Of a stretch of DNA of 64,000 nt, positions 1-8,210 are shown piece by piece. The DNA is from Flavobacteriaceae bacterium Ap0902. Its GTDB lineage: Bacteria > Bacteroidota > Bacteroidia > Flavobacteriales > Weeksellaceae. Every line of letters starts with the position of its first letter. Position 1 is the stretch's first letter. A model generated the notes under the pieces. It was not told the DNA's origin and made no database searches. It saw only the letters and a program-made list of their open reading frames with translations. Location: assembly GCA_009835005.1 (NCBI GenBank), contig WTFG01000001.1, positions 186,001 to 250,000 on the forward strand, read 5' to 3'. The position numbers were made by a program, and so were the translations under genes.

Positions 1-95
1 ATCTTATTGAAGAGAATTAATTTACTGTGCTTAAATAGATTAAGTTTAGGTTAAGAAATGATGCTGATAGTATAAAGTTGTTTGCAATAGGGTAG

Positions 96-392
96 TTTTG
101 GTTAAAATTAAAAATTTCTAGAAATTCAAAAGACTTTATCAGTATTAATTGGGGAGATTTTCATCATGTTTTCTTTGTATGGGATAATCGCTTTGACTAT
201 GGTTATGCTAATCTTTACTTTGAGGGGGATTTAATTAATATGCTAGAAGAAAATAGAAATAATTTAATCATTAATACTTTTAAGTGCTACATTTTTAGAT
301 GTTCATCACAATGTTATGGCACTAAAATATCGAGAGCATATAGCAAGAGTATTGCAAGACATTTATCCGACTATGACAAACGACCAAGCTGA
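96..392 (+). pseudogene. degenerate reading frame, unrecognised protein remnant
   Basis: An open frame without a plausible start runs from a stop just before 96 to a stop at 390-392. It reads like folded protein only up to about position 265 (aromatic-rich text such as FFVWDNRFDYGYANLYFEG). After that it becomes low-quality, and a different frame takes over and continues into the small gene at 316. This suggests a truncated or frameshifted gene end rather than an intact gene. No family is recognised. The rest of 1-315 shows nothing else that I can name. Confidence 0.25.
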
Positions 393-525
393 TGCCCTGG
401 CTTGGCTTGGATTAGAAGGAACAATTCCTTATGAAGAACAAGTAGAAGCAAACCCAAATTTTGAAAATGAAATCAACCAAAACGTTCAGAGTGCTTTGCA
501 GAGCTTTCCTCAGAATTGTCCTTAG
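316..525 (+). CDS. small protein or C-terminal fragment, unknown function
   Basis: This 69-residue acidic, helix-prone product is not recognised. The same frame stays open upstream to a stop at 265-267 and reads sensibly there (LDVHHNV just before the Met). The ATG may therefore be internal to the C-terminal remnant of a larger protein, and the protein has neither a signal peptide nor a membrane segment. Its last about 65 bases overlap the start of the following lipoprotein gene. The segment IARVLQDIYPTM followed by ADALAWLGL looks like a conserved C-terminal helix pair, but I cannot assign it. It could be the tail of an effector-like protein followed by small exported genes; that is inference only. 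Confidence 0.4.
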   Translation: MALKYREHIARVLQDIYPTMTNDQADALAWLGLEGTIPYEEQVEANPNFENEINQNVQSALQSFPQNCP

Positions 526-901
526 TTGTGTCATTCTCTCTGTACTAAGTTGCCACAAAATAGACAAAGATACAAGTAAAACAAGAAAGTCTTTTTTGTT
601 ATATTTTAATGATCGAGATACAATTACGTATAGAAATGATGGAGGATTGTTGCGTTTACGTGACACATTTCAAATAATTCCTTATTATTGGAAGGCTGGA
701 AATAGATATCGTATTGGGCCAAATCATTTATTTGAACATAAGCCTGAGCACTATATAAAATATTTACCCAAAGATTCTTTTGATAATTATGAGAAAGTAA
801 AAGTTCCTTGGAAGGGATTTAATATAGCTATATTAGACTTATCAAACTCAGATTCTGCATATATAGTCACGGTAGATTATATGTATAACCTAGTTCAATA
901 A
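461..901 (+). CDS. putative lipoprotein, unknown function
   Basis: The 146-residue protein has a lipoprotein signal: a basic N-terminus (KMKSTKTFR), a hydrophobic core (LRIVLSCVILSVLSC) and a lipobox LSC at about residues 29-31. The mature part is small and rich in aromatic and charged residues, with no recognisable domain. It should be lipidated and held in the inner or outer membrane. The start overlaps the preceding small gene by about 65 bases, which favours transcription as one unit. A second Met two codons downstream (position 467) is an equally good start. A similar-sized exported gene follows 13 bases later. Confidence 0.65.
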   Translation: MKMKSTKTFRVLCRAFLRIVLSCVILSVLSCHKIDKDTSKTRKSFLLYFNDRDTITYRNDGGLLRLRDTFQIIPYYWKAGNRYRIGPNHLFEHKPEHYIKYLPKDSFDNYEKVKVPWKGFNIAILDLSNSDSAYIVTVDYMYNLVQ

Positions 902-914
902 TGAGCAAAGAAGT

Positions 915-1412
915 ATGAAAACAGATGTAATGAATAAAAAAAGAATAATTCTCGTCCTATTGTTTATGTTGGGCATAAGTCAGTTTTCTTCCCAAGAAAC
1001 ACAAGCCTTAAGAGAAAAAAACGATACGGTTTATATTTACTTTAACCCCAAGGATACGACAGTATGTAAATTAAAAATAGGAAAAGGCATGTTAGGAAGC
1101 CTCGTTGGTAAAAAAGATACGATTGTCGATAGACCTTTTTATAGAAAGCACCAGTTAAAAAAAAACACATCATTGTATCAAAAAGGGGATATCAAGTTTA
1201 GTTTATGTGGTATTAAGGCAGGATACGTTTACAGAAAAGAAAAACATAAAAGTTATTTAATAGAAGATTACACCCAGTTAAAACTAAGGAGAATAGAGAC
1301 TTCTTTTGATTTTTCTGATGTTCATCAAAAAACTAAATTTATAGTAGAACTGTTATGTGATAAGGTGGCAAGCTTGTATGAAGTTGAGAGTGGAATTCAA
1401 GTAAGGGAATAA
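915..1412 (+). CDS. secreted or periplasmic protein, unknown function
   Basis: The 165-residue protein begins with a signal peptide (KKRIILVLLFMLGISQFSS then QETQ). The mature part contains a YIYFNPKD segment resembling the YFNDRD stretch of the lipoprotein just upstream. The two neighbours may therefore be distant relatives arising by duplication; both also contain DT and K-rich strands. No known domain is recognised. The start could be 915 or the Met at 930, which gives a more typical signal peptide. It is probably co-transcribed with the upstream lipoprotein. Confidence 0.65.
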   Translation: MKTDVMNKKRIILVLLFMLGISQFSSQETQALREKNDTVYIYFNPKDTTVCKLKIGKGMLGSLVGKKDTIVDRPFYRKHQLKKNTSLYQKGDIKFSLCGIKAGYVYRKEKHKSYLIEDYTQLKLRRIETSFDFSDVHQKTKFIVELLCDKVASLYEVESGIQVRE

Positions 1413-1438
1413 AAAGCATTAATCTTAATTATTAAACG

Positions 1439-1918
1439 ATGGAAAGTTATACTATAGCCAGAGTTGTTCACATTGTAGCCATTGTCCTATGGATTGGGGG
1501 AGTCGCTATGGTAACAACTGTCATTATACCTGCTGTCAAAAAGATGAAAAGTAAAGAGGATAAGAATACGACTTTTGAAAAAATAGAAGGACGGTTTGCG
1601 TTGCAAGCTAAAATCACAACCTTGATTACCGCACTTTCTGGTTTTTACATGTTATATGTGTTAGATGCATGGGATAGATATTTGGATTCCAAATATTGGT
1701 GGATTCATGCCATGACATTGGTTTGGCTTATATTTACATTGATATTATATGTATTAGAACCGCTAGTTTTGCATAAATTATTTAAAAGGTATGCAGAGAA
1801 AAATCCAAACAAAACGTTTAACATCATACACAGATTACATTGGGTATTATTAATTCTGAGTATGTTAACAATTATGGGTGCGGTGGCAGGGAGCCATGGA
1901 CTTTTCTTTTTTGATTAA
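1439..1918 (+). CDS. CopD-like four-helix membrane protein
   Basis: This 159-residue integral membrane protein has four predicted helices: about residues 7-27, 56-75, 88-107 and 132-155. The layout resembles the CopD/DUF2269-type membrane domain. Conserved-looking polar residues inside or beside the helices include His11 and Trp18 in the first helix, His in the WWIHAMT segment and two His in HRLHW near the fourth. Such histidines could bind heme or copper, as proposed for relatives. Function is inferred only from fold type. It converges on the iron-uptake genes on the opposite strand. Confidence 0.7.
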   Translation: MESYTIARVVHIVAIVLWIGGVAMVTTVIIPAVKKMKSKEDKNTTFEKIEGRFALQAKITTLITALSGFYMLYVLDAWDRYLDSKYWWIHAMTLVWLIFTLILYVLEPLVLHKLFKRYAEKNPNKTFNIIHRLHWVLLILSMLTIMGAVAGSHGLFFFD

Positions 1919-1970
1919 TTATTCAAAAAAGGTCATTATAAATGTCAAGAAATTTGTTCTAATGGTTGCT

Positions 1971-2144
1971 TTAGTGATTTTCTCCCATCTTTTTTTGCAT
2001 CTCTTTAATGCTAGATGCTCCACATCCACATCCTTTGCTGCACCCAACCTCGTCACTTTTAGAAAAAGGGTTATAGAATTTAGACACTATGTATAGAAGG
2101 GCTAGAATAAATAAAATTCCGATGATAATATATTCCCAATTCAT
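1971..2144 (-). CDS. FeoB-associated Cys-rich membrane peptide
   Basis: This 57-residue gene is easily missed. The sequence starts MNWEYIIIGILFILALLYIV, a single transmembrane helix, and continues into a short cytosolic tail with a cysteine cluster GCSKGCGCG (Cys35, Cys39, Cys41). This is the pattern of the small FeoB-associated Cys-rich proteins found beside feoB in many bacteria. The start lies 6 bases after the feoB stop, so it is the third gene of the feo operon. The family is thought to support ferrous iron import, perhaps by metal or Fe-S binding; the exact role is not settled. Confidence 0.88.
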   Translation of the reverse strand: MNWEYIIIGILFILALLYIVSKFYNPFSKSDEVGCSKGCGCGASSIKEMQKKMGENH

Positions 2145-2150
2145 AAATCT

Positions 2151-4238
2151 TTATTTTAATAATTGATATACGATAAATGCTGCAATATATGCTGTAGCAC
2201 TCATAAAAACAAGCTGTACCAAAGGCCATTTCCAAGTACCTGTCTCTTTCTTCACGATAGCCAAAGTACTAACGCATTGCATGGCAAAGGCATAAAATAA
2301 TAAAAGTGATGCACCTGTAGCTAAGTTAAAAACCTTGGTGCCATCACTTAACTCCTCATTGCGCATGCGTTGTACAATCTGAGTCTCTTCTTCCGTATCA
2401 GAGCCTATGCTATATATAGTTGCCATAGTCCCCACGAAAACCTCTCTCGCAGCAAAAGAAGATAATACCCCAATGCTTATTTTCCAGTCATAACCCAAGG
2501 GTCTAAATACAGGCTCTATGGCTTTTCCAATATGACCTAAAGCAGAATATTCTAATTTTTGAGATTCTAAATGGTGAGCAGCTTCTTGCGCTGTCCAATT
2601 ATTTTCCATGGTTTGTACTGCGACAATTTCTTCTGCATTTCGAAAGTTATCTGTAGGACCCCAAGAGCTCAATACCCATAAAATCACAGACACCGCAAGG
2701 ATGATTCTACCCGCTCCAAAGATAAAGGCTGATACTTTTTCCCATAATCCTAAAAAGAGATTACGCCAATGTGGCATATGGTAATCTGGCATCTCCATGA
2801 TTAGGTAGCTTTTGTAATGTGATTTCAAGAACTTCTTAAACACAAAAGCAAATACCAAGGCTGCTACTAAACCTAATATATACAGACCCATAAGCACAAG
2901 CCCTTGCAAATCTATTCCATATATTTTCTTAGAAGGTATTACCAGAGCAATCAAAATCGCATATACAGGTAACCTAGCGGAACATGTCATTAGCGGCGTC
3001 ACCAATACGGTAATCAAACGTTCTTTGACGTTTTCTATGTTTCTAGCTGCCATAATCCCTGGAATAGCACAGGCGGCACCAGACATAAGTGGTACTACGG
3101 ATTTACCATTAAGCCCAAAAGGGCGCATCCATTTATCCATTAAAAAGACCACACGGCTCATGTAACCAGTTTCTTCAAATAACAGCAAGAAGAAAATTAA
3201 TATGGTAATTTGCGGTACAAATATTACAACACCACCAATCCCAGGTATGATACCATCTGTAATTAAACTAGGTAGAGGTCCATCTCCTAATAAATCACGT
3301 GCTTGGTTTTGTAAATAAGCAAAAGTACTATCTATGAAGTCCATCGGAACTTCTGCCCAGGTATAAATCGCTTGAAAAGCGAGAAACAACAGACCGAAAA
3401 AGATAAGGTATCCCCAGAAAGGATGCGTAAGCACACGATCTAATTTATCTGTAATAGAGTCATCTTCTTGGGTATGAGCAGACATGACATTAGACACGAT
3501 TTTTTCTATCTCCTGATATCGTTGAATTGTCTCTGCAACTTGCAAGCGTGCTGGCACCAAGCTATATTGATCTTCTATAATTTTTAGGTTAGCTTCTTGG
3601 TCTTTGCTTAAGTGTCCTACTTTGGGCTGGGCTGCATATTGATAAGCCAAATAATCATGATCTATACCAAAGGTGACTTTTATATCATGAATAGCATTCG
3701 CATAAATCACAGGGACGTGGAATGCACTTTCCTTAATAGGAAAATCGTTTAAAATGGATTCTTTTAATTCATTTACGCCTTCACCTGTCCTAGCATTAGA
3801 ATAAATGATTCCAGAGGCTGTATAAGATTCTAAAACGGTTTTATTTAAAACTTTTCCAGATTTTTCTGCTTGATCCATCATATTCATAACGAATTTTACA
3901 GGGATGCCTAAATCCTGAACCTGGCGGAATAATAATAAACTTCTTTTAAGCCTAAGGGGGTGACCTATTACAAAAACTTTGTCTGGGAAATCTGGATGGT
4001 TAGGGTTGCTTAAAATATCAAAAACCACCTCTTCATCTGCAGATTTAGGATAGAGCGAGTAAGTCCCAGGAAAATCATATAACAGGACATCTTGACCATG
4101 GATGGTGAGTTTTCCAATCCTTTTGTCTACCGTGGTGCCTGGATAATTACCAATCCTTTGTTTTAAACCCGTTAGGCGATTAAACAAGGTAGATTTACCC
4201 ACATTTGGGTTTCCAATAAGAGCAACTTTTATAGGCAT
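2151..4238 (-). CDS. feoB: ferrous iron transporter B
   Basis: FeoB imports Fe(II) across the inner membrane. The N-terminal G domain shows the P-loop GNPNVGKS at residues 9-16, a GTT switch region, DFPG at about 55-58 (G3) and NMMD at about 120 (G4). It is followed by a helical spacer and a polytopic membrane domain from about residue 280 with Gate-type repeats (GAACAIPGIMAAR and SSFAAREVFVGT). The length of 695 residues is normal for Bacteroidota FeoB. The gene starts 1 base after the feoA stop and is followed by the Cys-rich partner, giving a compact three-gene operon. Confidence 0.96.
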   Translation of the reverse strand: MPIKVALIGNPNVGKSTLFNRLTGLKQRIGNYPGTTVDKRIGKLTIHGQDVLLYDFPGTYSLYPKSADEEVVFDILSNPNHPDFPDKVFVIGHPLRLKRSLLLFRQVQDLGIPVKFVMNMMDQAEKSGKVLNKTVLESYTASGIIYSNARTGEGVNELKESILNDFPIKESAFHVPVIYANAIHDIKVTFGIDHDYLAYQYAAQPKVGHLSKDQEANLKIIEDQYSLVPARLQVAETIQRYQEIEKIVSNVMSAHTQEDDSITDKLDRVLTHPFWGYLIFFGLLFLAFQAIYTWAEVPMDFIDSTFAYLQNQARDLLGDGPLPSLITDGIIPGIGGVVIFVPQITILIFFLLLFEETGYMSRVVFLMDKWMRPFGLNGKSVVPLMSGAACAIPGIMAARNIENVKERLITVLVTPLMTCSARLPVYAILIALVIPSKKIYGIDLQGLVLMGLYILGLVAALVFAFVFKKFLKSHYKSYLIMEMPDYHMPHWRNLFLGLWEKVSAFIFGAGRIILAVSVILWVLSSWGPTDNFRNAEEIVAVQTMENNWTAQEAAHHLESQKLEYSALGHIGKAIEPVFRPLGYDWKISIGVLSSFAAREVFVGTMATIYSIGSDTEEETQIVQRMRNEELSDGTKVFNLATGASLLLFYAFAMQCVSTLAIVKKETGTWKWPLVQLVFMSATAYIAAFIVYQLLK

Positions 4239-4239
4239 T

Positions 4240-4473
4240 TTATCCTTCTTTCTTCACTAGTACTTCACACGCCTCTGACTTACGTAGGGCTAACACACAC
4301 TTGGACTTGCATAATGATATACATATAGGACCATTAAATGGTGCGCTAGATTTATATTCAATATTCTCTCCTGGGATAAGCCCCAATTCCAAGAATTTTG
4401 CTGGAATATCCTCTGTACTAAAACCAAGAATTTTGGCTTTTTCACCTTTTCGTAAATCTGCTAAACTTGCCAA
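4240..4473 (-). CDS. feoA: ferrous iron transport protein A (FeoA, SH3-like)
   Basis: This small SH3-like cytosolic protein is required for FeoB activity. The core LADLRKGEKAKILGF followed by LELGLIPGE is the FeoA signature. No ATG exists. The frame is open from a TTG at 4497, but that codon lies inside a perfect TATCTTTG promoter box (4502-4495), so it cannot be the real start if the box is used. The next candidate, TTG at 4473, gives about 77 residues beginning just before ASLADL, the usual FeoA length. Start choice is inference; the family call is firm. Confidence 0.88.
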   Translation of the reverse strand: MASLADLRKGEKAKILGFSTEDIPAKFLELGLIPGENIEYKSSAPFNGPICISLCKSKCVLALRKSEACEVLVKKEG

Positions 4474-4494
4474 TTGTTTATGTTTTTGTAGAAA

Positions 4495-4502
4495 CAAAGA
4501 TA
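4495..4502 (-). promoter_or_regulatory. -7 promoter box of the feo operon
   Basis: Read on the minus strand the bases are TATCTTTG, an exact match to the Bacteroidota -7 consensus TAnnTTTG. The AT-rich imperfect palindrome 4499-4519 overlaps it and could be a Fur-type operator. Confidence 0.5.
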
Positions 4503-4588
4503 ATAATTTTTAATTAATCTAAATAATTATATCGAATGAAAAATTTGTACACTAGATTTTGTATCTTTTGGGATTATATACCTATGAT

Positions 4589-5134
4589 ATGAGAAAATTT
4601 ATTTTTATAACCTTTATAGTTAGTCTATTCCTCACCAGTTGCAATGGTTCTGGAGACGACACTTCATCTGATAGCAAGAATTTAAAAGAGAAGATGGAGC
4701 ATAATGATTGGAGCAAAAGAAGGTATGCATTTAAACCAGAAGATGATTTGCGCGTAGCTCATACCTACTTAGCTGTATATTCTGAAATCTATGCGCGCAA
4801 AGAGTCCAGAACCTATCCTTTGACAATTACTGTTAGCATTAGAAACACCAGTCTCAAGGACTCTGTGTTTGTCAAAAAATCGGAATATTATGATACCCAT
4901 GGGGTGTTAATTAACACTTATTTTGATGAACCTATTTTTGTGGCTCCTATGGAAACTGTAGAGATCATCGTAGAGGAAGACCATGAACAGGGAGGCACGG
5001 GAGGTAACTTCATATTCCATTGGGCGACCAAGAACCTAGATACCAAACCATTGTTTGAGGCAGTTATGATATCTGCGAGTGGACAGCAAGGTATATCTTT
5101 TACCACCCAAGGTGTGGATTTAGAAAATTATTAA
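4589..5134 (+). CDS. DUF3124 lipoprotein
   Basis: Starting at 4589 the product begins MRKFIFITFIVSLFLTSCNG, a textbook lipoprotein signal with lipobox TSC. An upstream in-frame ATG at 4559 would only add ten residues before the signal and is unlikely. The remainder (from LRVAHTYLAVYS, through TITVSIRNTS, to EGGTGGNF-like loops and the ISFTTQG end) matches the DUF3124 domain of small exported proteins of unknown role. Here it is anchored to a membrane. The next gene, another small lipoprotein, starts 30 bases downstream on the same strand. Confidence 0.8.
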   Translation: MRKFIFITFIVSLFLTSCNGSGDDTSSDSKNLKEKMEHNDWSKRRYAFKPEDDLRVAHTYLAVYSEIYARKESRTYPLTITVSIRNTSLKDSVFVKKSEYYDTHGVLINTYFDEPIFVAPMETVEIIVEEDHEQGGTGGNFIFHWATKNLDTKPLFEAVMISASGQQGISFTTQGVDLENY

Positions 5135-5164
5135 CTTAGATTTGTTCTTACTAAATTATTCTAT

Positions 5165-5638
5165 ATGAAATATATTATTTTACTCTTCAGTTTATGGTTT
5201 ATACTTTCCTGTGAAAATAAAGGCAAACCAGTAGGGGATTATACTTCTTATGGCAAGGAGCTCACAGCCGATAATGCCATGACGCAAGAAGAAATGATGC
5301 GGATGTACCAATCGATGCATGTAGGTGACACAATTCCTGTGAAATTTAAATCAGAAATTAAAGAAGTGTGCCAAATGAAAGGCTGTTGGGTTAAATTGGC
5401 ACTAGATCCAAAGACAAAAACCATGGTTAAATTCGGAGAGAATGATGATTTTCTAATCCCAAGAGATGTTGCTGGTAGAGAAGCCATTGTAGAAGGAAGG
5501 GCTTTTATTAAGGAAGTTTCTGTAGAGGAGCAAAAGCATTATGCAGAGGATGCAGAAAAAACAAGCGAAGAAATTGCAGCCATCACAGAACCTAATACAG
5601 CGTATCATTTTATAGCCAATGGAATTTTGCTTAAATAA
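5165..5638 (+). CDS. DUF4920 lipoprotein
   Basis: The 157-residue protein has lipoprotein signal MKYIILLFSLWFILSCEN (lipobox LSC). The mature domain has the features of DUF4920: SYGKELTADNA, then an OB-like strand pattern with VCQMKGCWVKL (Cys-x4-Cys-Trp), then DFLIPRDVAGREAIVEG. In Bacteroidota these proteins often carry the conserved QxKGCW cysteine motif, suggesting redox or metal binding, but no function is established. It lies between the DUF3124 lipoprotein and the aminotransferase and is probably co-transcribed with the former. Confidence 0.82.
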   Translation: MKYIILLFSLWFILSCENKGKPVGDYTSYGKELTADNAMTQEEMMRMYQSMHVGDTIPVKFKSEIKEVCQMKGCWVKLALDPKTKTMVKFGENDDFLIPRDVAGREAIVEGRAFIKEVSVEEQKHYAEDAEKTSEEIAAITEPNTAYHFIANGILLK

Positions 5639-5706
5639 AGCATTATATTCATTTATGATCTCTTTTAAAGAGATTGAGTTCTATTAAATTTAAAACAAAT
5701 TACTTC

Positions 5707-6894
5707 ATGAAACTTTGTAACAGATTACAGAACCTAAAACCATCTGCAACCATTGTAATGTCTTCTAAAGCCAGAGAATTAAAAGCGCAAGGCAAGGATA
5801 TTATAAGTTTGAGTCTAGGAGAACCAGATTTTGAAACACCAGATTTCATCAAAGAGGCTGCTATACAGGCTATCAAAGATAATTATAACCATTATACACC
5901 CGTGCCTGGTTTTGTAGCATTAAGAGAAGCCATCGCAGAGAAATTTAAAAGAGATAATGGTCTGGATTATAGTATAGACCAAATTGTGGTGTCTACGGGT
6001 GCTAAACAGTCTATTTATAATGTGATGCAATCCCTAGTAGATGAGGGAGATGAGGTGATTTTGCCTACACCATATTGGGTGAGTTATGCAGATATCGTGA
6101 CGCTTGCCAACGGGAAAGTAGTAGAGATTAAAACGGGGATTGAACAGGATTTTAAAATGACACCTGCACAATTAGAAAATGCTATTACAGATAAAACCAA
6201 GGTACTTCTCTATAGTTCTCCATGTAATCCAAGTGGCAGTGTTTATTCTAAGTCGGAACTGGCTGCGCTAGTAGAGGTCATTAAAAGATATCCAGATTTA
6301 GTAGTGATATCGGATGAGATTTATGAACATATTACTTATGAAGATAAAATCACAAGTTTGGCCTCATTTCCAGAGATTTATAACCAAGTTGTTACAGTCA
6401 ATGGTCTATCTAAGGCTTTTGCTATGACAGGTTGGAGGATTGGTTATCTTGGTGCAAATCATTTGATTGCAAAAGGATGTGCAACCTTGCAGGGACAGGT
6501 GACTTCTGGGGCGAATGCTATTGCACAGAGAGCCGCTATTACTGCCTTAAAAGCAGACCCAAGTGAAATTCAATATATGGTTGATGCTTTTAAAGAACGT
6601 AGAGATATGGTGATGGATATTATCCAAGACATTCGTGGGTTCACAGTGCATAAACCAAAAGGAGCCTTTTATATATTCCCAGATGTATCTGATTTATTTG
6701 GTAAAACTTTGAATGGTGTTTTAATCAACAATGCAGATGATCTCGCCTTTTATTTATTAGAACACGCCCATGTAGCCACAGTTTCTGGTGTTTCTTTTGG
6801 CTCTCCTAATTGCTTGCGTATATCCTATGCTGCATCGGTAGAGAATCTAAAAGAGGCATTTAAAAGAATAAAAGAAGCCATAAACAATGGATGA
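5707..6894 (+). CDS. aspC: pyridoxal-phosphate aminotransferase class I/II, aspartate-type
   Basis: This cytosolic PLP enzyme, most likely aspartate aminotransferase, moves the amino group between aspartate and 2-oxoglutarate. It shows the fold-type I markers: SLGEPDFETPDF near the N-terminus, SSPCNPSGSVYS, VISDEIYEH with the PLP-contacting Asp and Tyr, and VTVNGLSKAFAMTGWRIGY, which holds the Schiff-base lysine. It ends with LRISYAAS carrying the carboxylate-binding Arg. The start is set at the ATG 5707 because family members begin at this point; a TTG at 5674 is the only upstream alternative. It converges with the NamZ gene, 3 bases from its end. Confidence 0.92.
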   Translation: MKLCNRLQNLKPSATIVMSSKARELKAQGKDIISLSLGEPDFETPDFIKEAAIQAIKDNYNHYTPVPGFVALREAIAEKFKRDNGLDYSIDQIVVSTGAKQSIYNVMQSLVDEGDEVILPTPYWVSYADIVTLANGKVVEIKTGIEQDFKMTPAQLENAITDKTKVLLYSSPCNPSGSVYSKSELAALVEVIKRYPDLVVISDEIYEHITYEDKITSLASFPEIYNQVVTVNGLSKAFAMTGWRIGYLGANHLIAKGCATLQGQVTSGANAIAQRAAITALKADPSEIQYMVDAFKERRDMVMDIIQDIRGFTVHKPKGAFYIFPDVSDLFGKTLNGVLINNADDLAFYLLEHAHVATVSGVSFGSPNCLRISYAASVENLKEAFKRIKEAINNG

Positions 6895-6897
6895 TAT

Positions 6898-8160
6898 TTA
6901 TGGATAAAGTAAATATTTTGCCCTTACATTTTTAAAATTTTCTAAGCCATCTTCCCAGGTGGCTTTTATTTTTGCTTCTGTCCATCCCTGTTCTATTTGA
7001 TGGCGAAGTTCTGGTGTCCCTGCTAATTTATCTAACCAAAAAGCACCACTATTCTTGGTAAAGAACGGCTGTCTGGTGTTATTTTTATAAGCTTTTATCA
7101 GCCATTCCAATTTGATTTCAGATAACCTTGGGTGGTTTCTTAAATCTTCTCCATAACACACTTTCCCATTATGTTGGGGATTTTTAGCTCCTTCATTAGG
7201 TTTCGGGGTGAATTTAAAATCCATATTTTTTAAATAGGGTGAACCATAAATTTGAAACTGCATTGCCGTCCCACGGCCTTCGCTCACGTTGGTTCCCTCA
7301 AAAAAACAAATACTAGGGTACAAATTAATGCTTTGTGCATTGGGCAAGTTGGGAGATGGTTTTACGGGTAAATCATAAGGCGTATCATGTGTGTAATTCT
7401 CTAACGGAATTACTTTTAAATCAGATGTTATTTGGTTTTTGAGCCATTTTTCTCCATTGATCATTTGGGCATATTCACCAATGGTCATACCATATACAAT
7501 AGGCACAGGGTGCATACCCACAAAAGTTTTCTCAGATGGTTCTAGCATCGGGCCATCTATATAATGTGCGTTAGGGTTAGGTCTATCCAAAACTATGACT
7601 TGTAATCCATTTTCTGCTGCGGATTCCATCACATAATGTAAGGTAGAAATATAAGTATAAAACCGAACACCTACATCTTGAATATCAAATACAATCACAT
7701 CCAAATCAGATACTTGGCTATCATATGGTTTTTTATTTTTGCCATATAATGAAATGATGGGCAAACCTGTTTTGGTATCCACGCCATCTTTCACTGTTTC
7801 TCCAGCGTCTGCTTTTCCTCTAAAACCATGTTCTGGAGCAAAGATTCTCATTACATTCACTTGATTGCTTAATAAATAATCTACGAGATGTATATAATTC
7901 TCTCTAGGGATGATTCCTGTTTGATTGGTCACGATGCCTACCTTTTTTCCTTTTAAATCAGGTATAAACAGTTCTCCCCGTTCTGCCCCCAGAATAATAG
8001 GTTCCGTTTCCGCCTTGGCATTGCTTTCTTCTTGATAGGTGGTTCCGTCTATTTCCACAGCAGAGTTATCCTTATTTTCCTGAAGCTGTTGAGCGTTGCA
8101 AGAAGATAAAAAAGCAAATAATATGACGAAAAATGTATATTTGAATGAATTTTGATTCAT
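6898..8160 (-). CDS. exo-beta-N-acetylmuramidase NamZ-like lipoprotein (DUF1343)
   Basis: The 420-residue protein has lipoprotein signal SSCNAQQ after a hydrophobic stretch. The DUF1343 domain is complete: VGIVTNQTGI, RIFAPEHGFRG, DVIVFDIQDVGVRFYTYIST and EGTNVSEGRGT are the conserved blocks. NamZ enzymes release N-acetylmuramic acid from the non-reducing ends of peptidoglycan fragments, and the family includes members from Bacteroidota. The role here would be cell wall turnover or recovery outside the inner membrane. It is transcribed divergently from the permease gene; a TAAATTTG box lies at 8185-8178. Confidence 0.9.
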   Translation of the reverse strand: MNQNSFKYTFFVILFAFLSSCNAQQLQENKDNSAVEIDGTTYQEESNAKAETEPIILGAERGELFIPDLKGKKVGIVTNQTGIIPRENYIHLVDYLLSNQVNVMRIFAPEHGFRGKADAGETVKDGVDTKTGLPIISLYGKNKKPYDSQVSDLDVIVFDIQDVGVRFYTYISTLHYVMESAAENGLQVIVLDRPNPNAHYIDGPMLEPSEKTFVGMHPVPIVYGMTIGEYAQMINGEKWLKNQITSDLKVIPLENYTHDTPYDLPVKPSPNLPNAQSINLYPSICFFEGTNVSEGRGTAMQFQIYGSPYLKNMDFKFTPKPNEGAKNPQHNGKVCYGEDLRNHPRLSEIKLEWLIKAYKNNTRQPFFTKNSGAFWLDKLAGTPELRHQIEQGWTEAKIKATWEDGLENFKNVRAKYLLYP

Positions 8161-8177
8161 GGTGATTACTTTGAGGT

Positions 8178-8185
8178 CAAATTTA
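8178..8185 (-). promoter_or_regulatory. -7 promoter box of the namZ-like gene
   Basis: The minus-strand sequence TAAATTTG matches TAnnTTTG and lies 18 bases upstream of the ATG at 8160. No clear -33 TTTG is seen at the usual distance. Confidence 0.45.
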
Positions 8186-8210
8186 CAAGAAATGTATTAA
8201 AATTAATCTA

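Noticed and set aside
1878-2096. 72-residue plus-strand frame after the CopD-like gene
   Set aside because: It overlaps the real gene on its 5' side and lies antisense to the FeoB-associated peptide, whose cysteine motif is clear.
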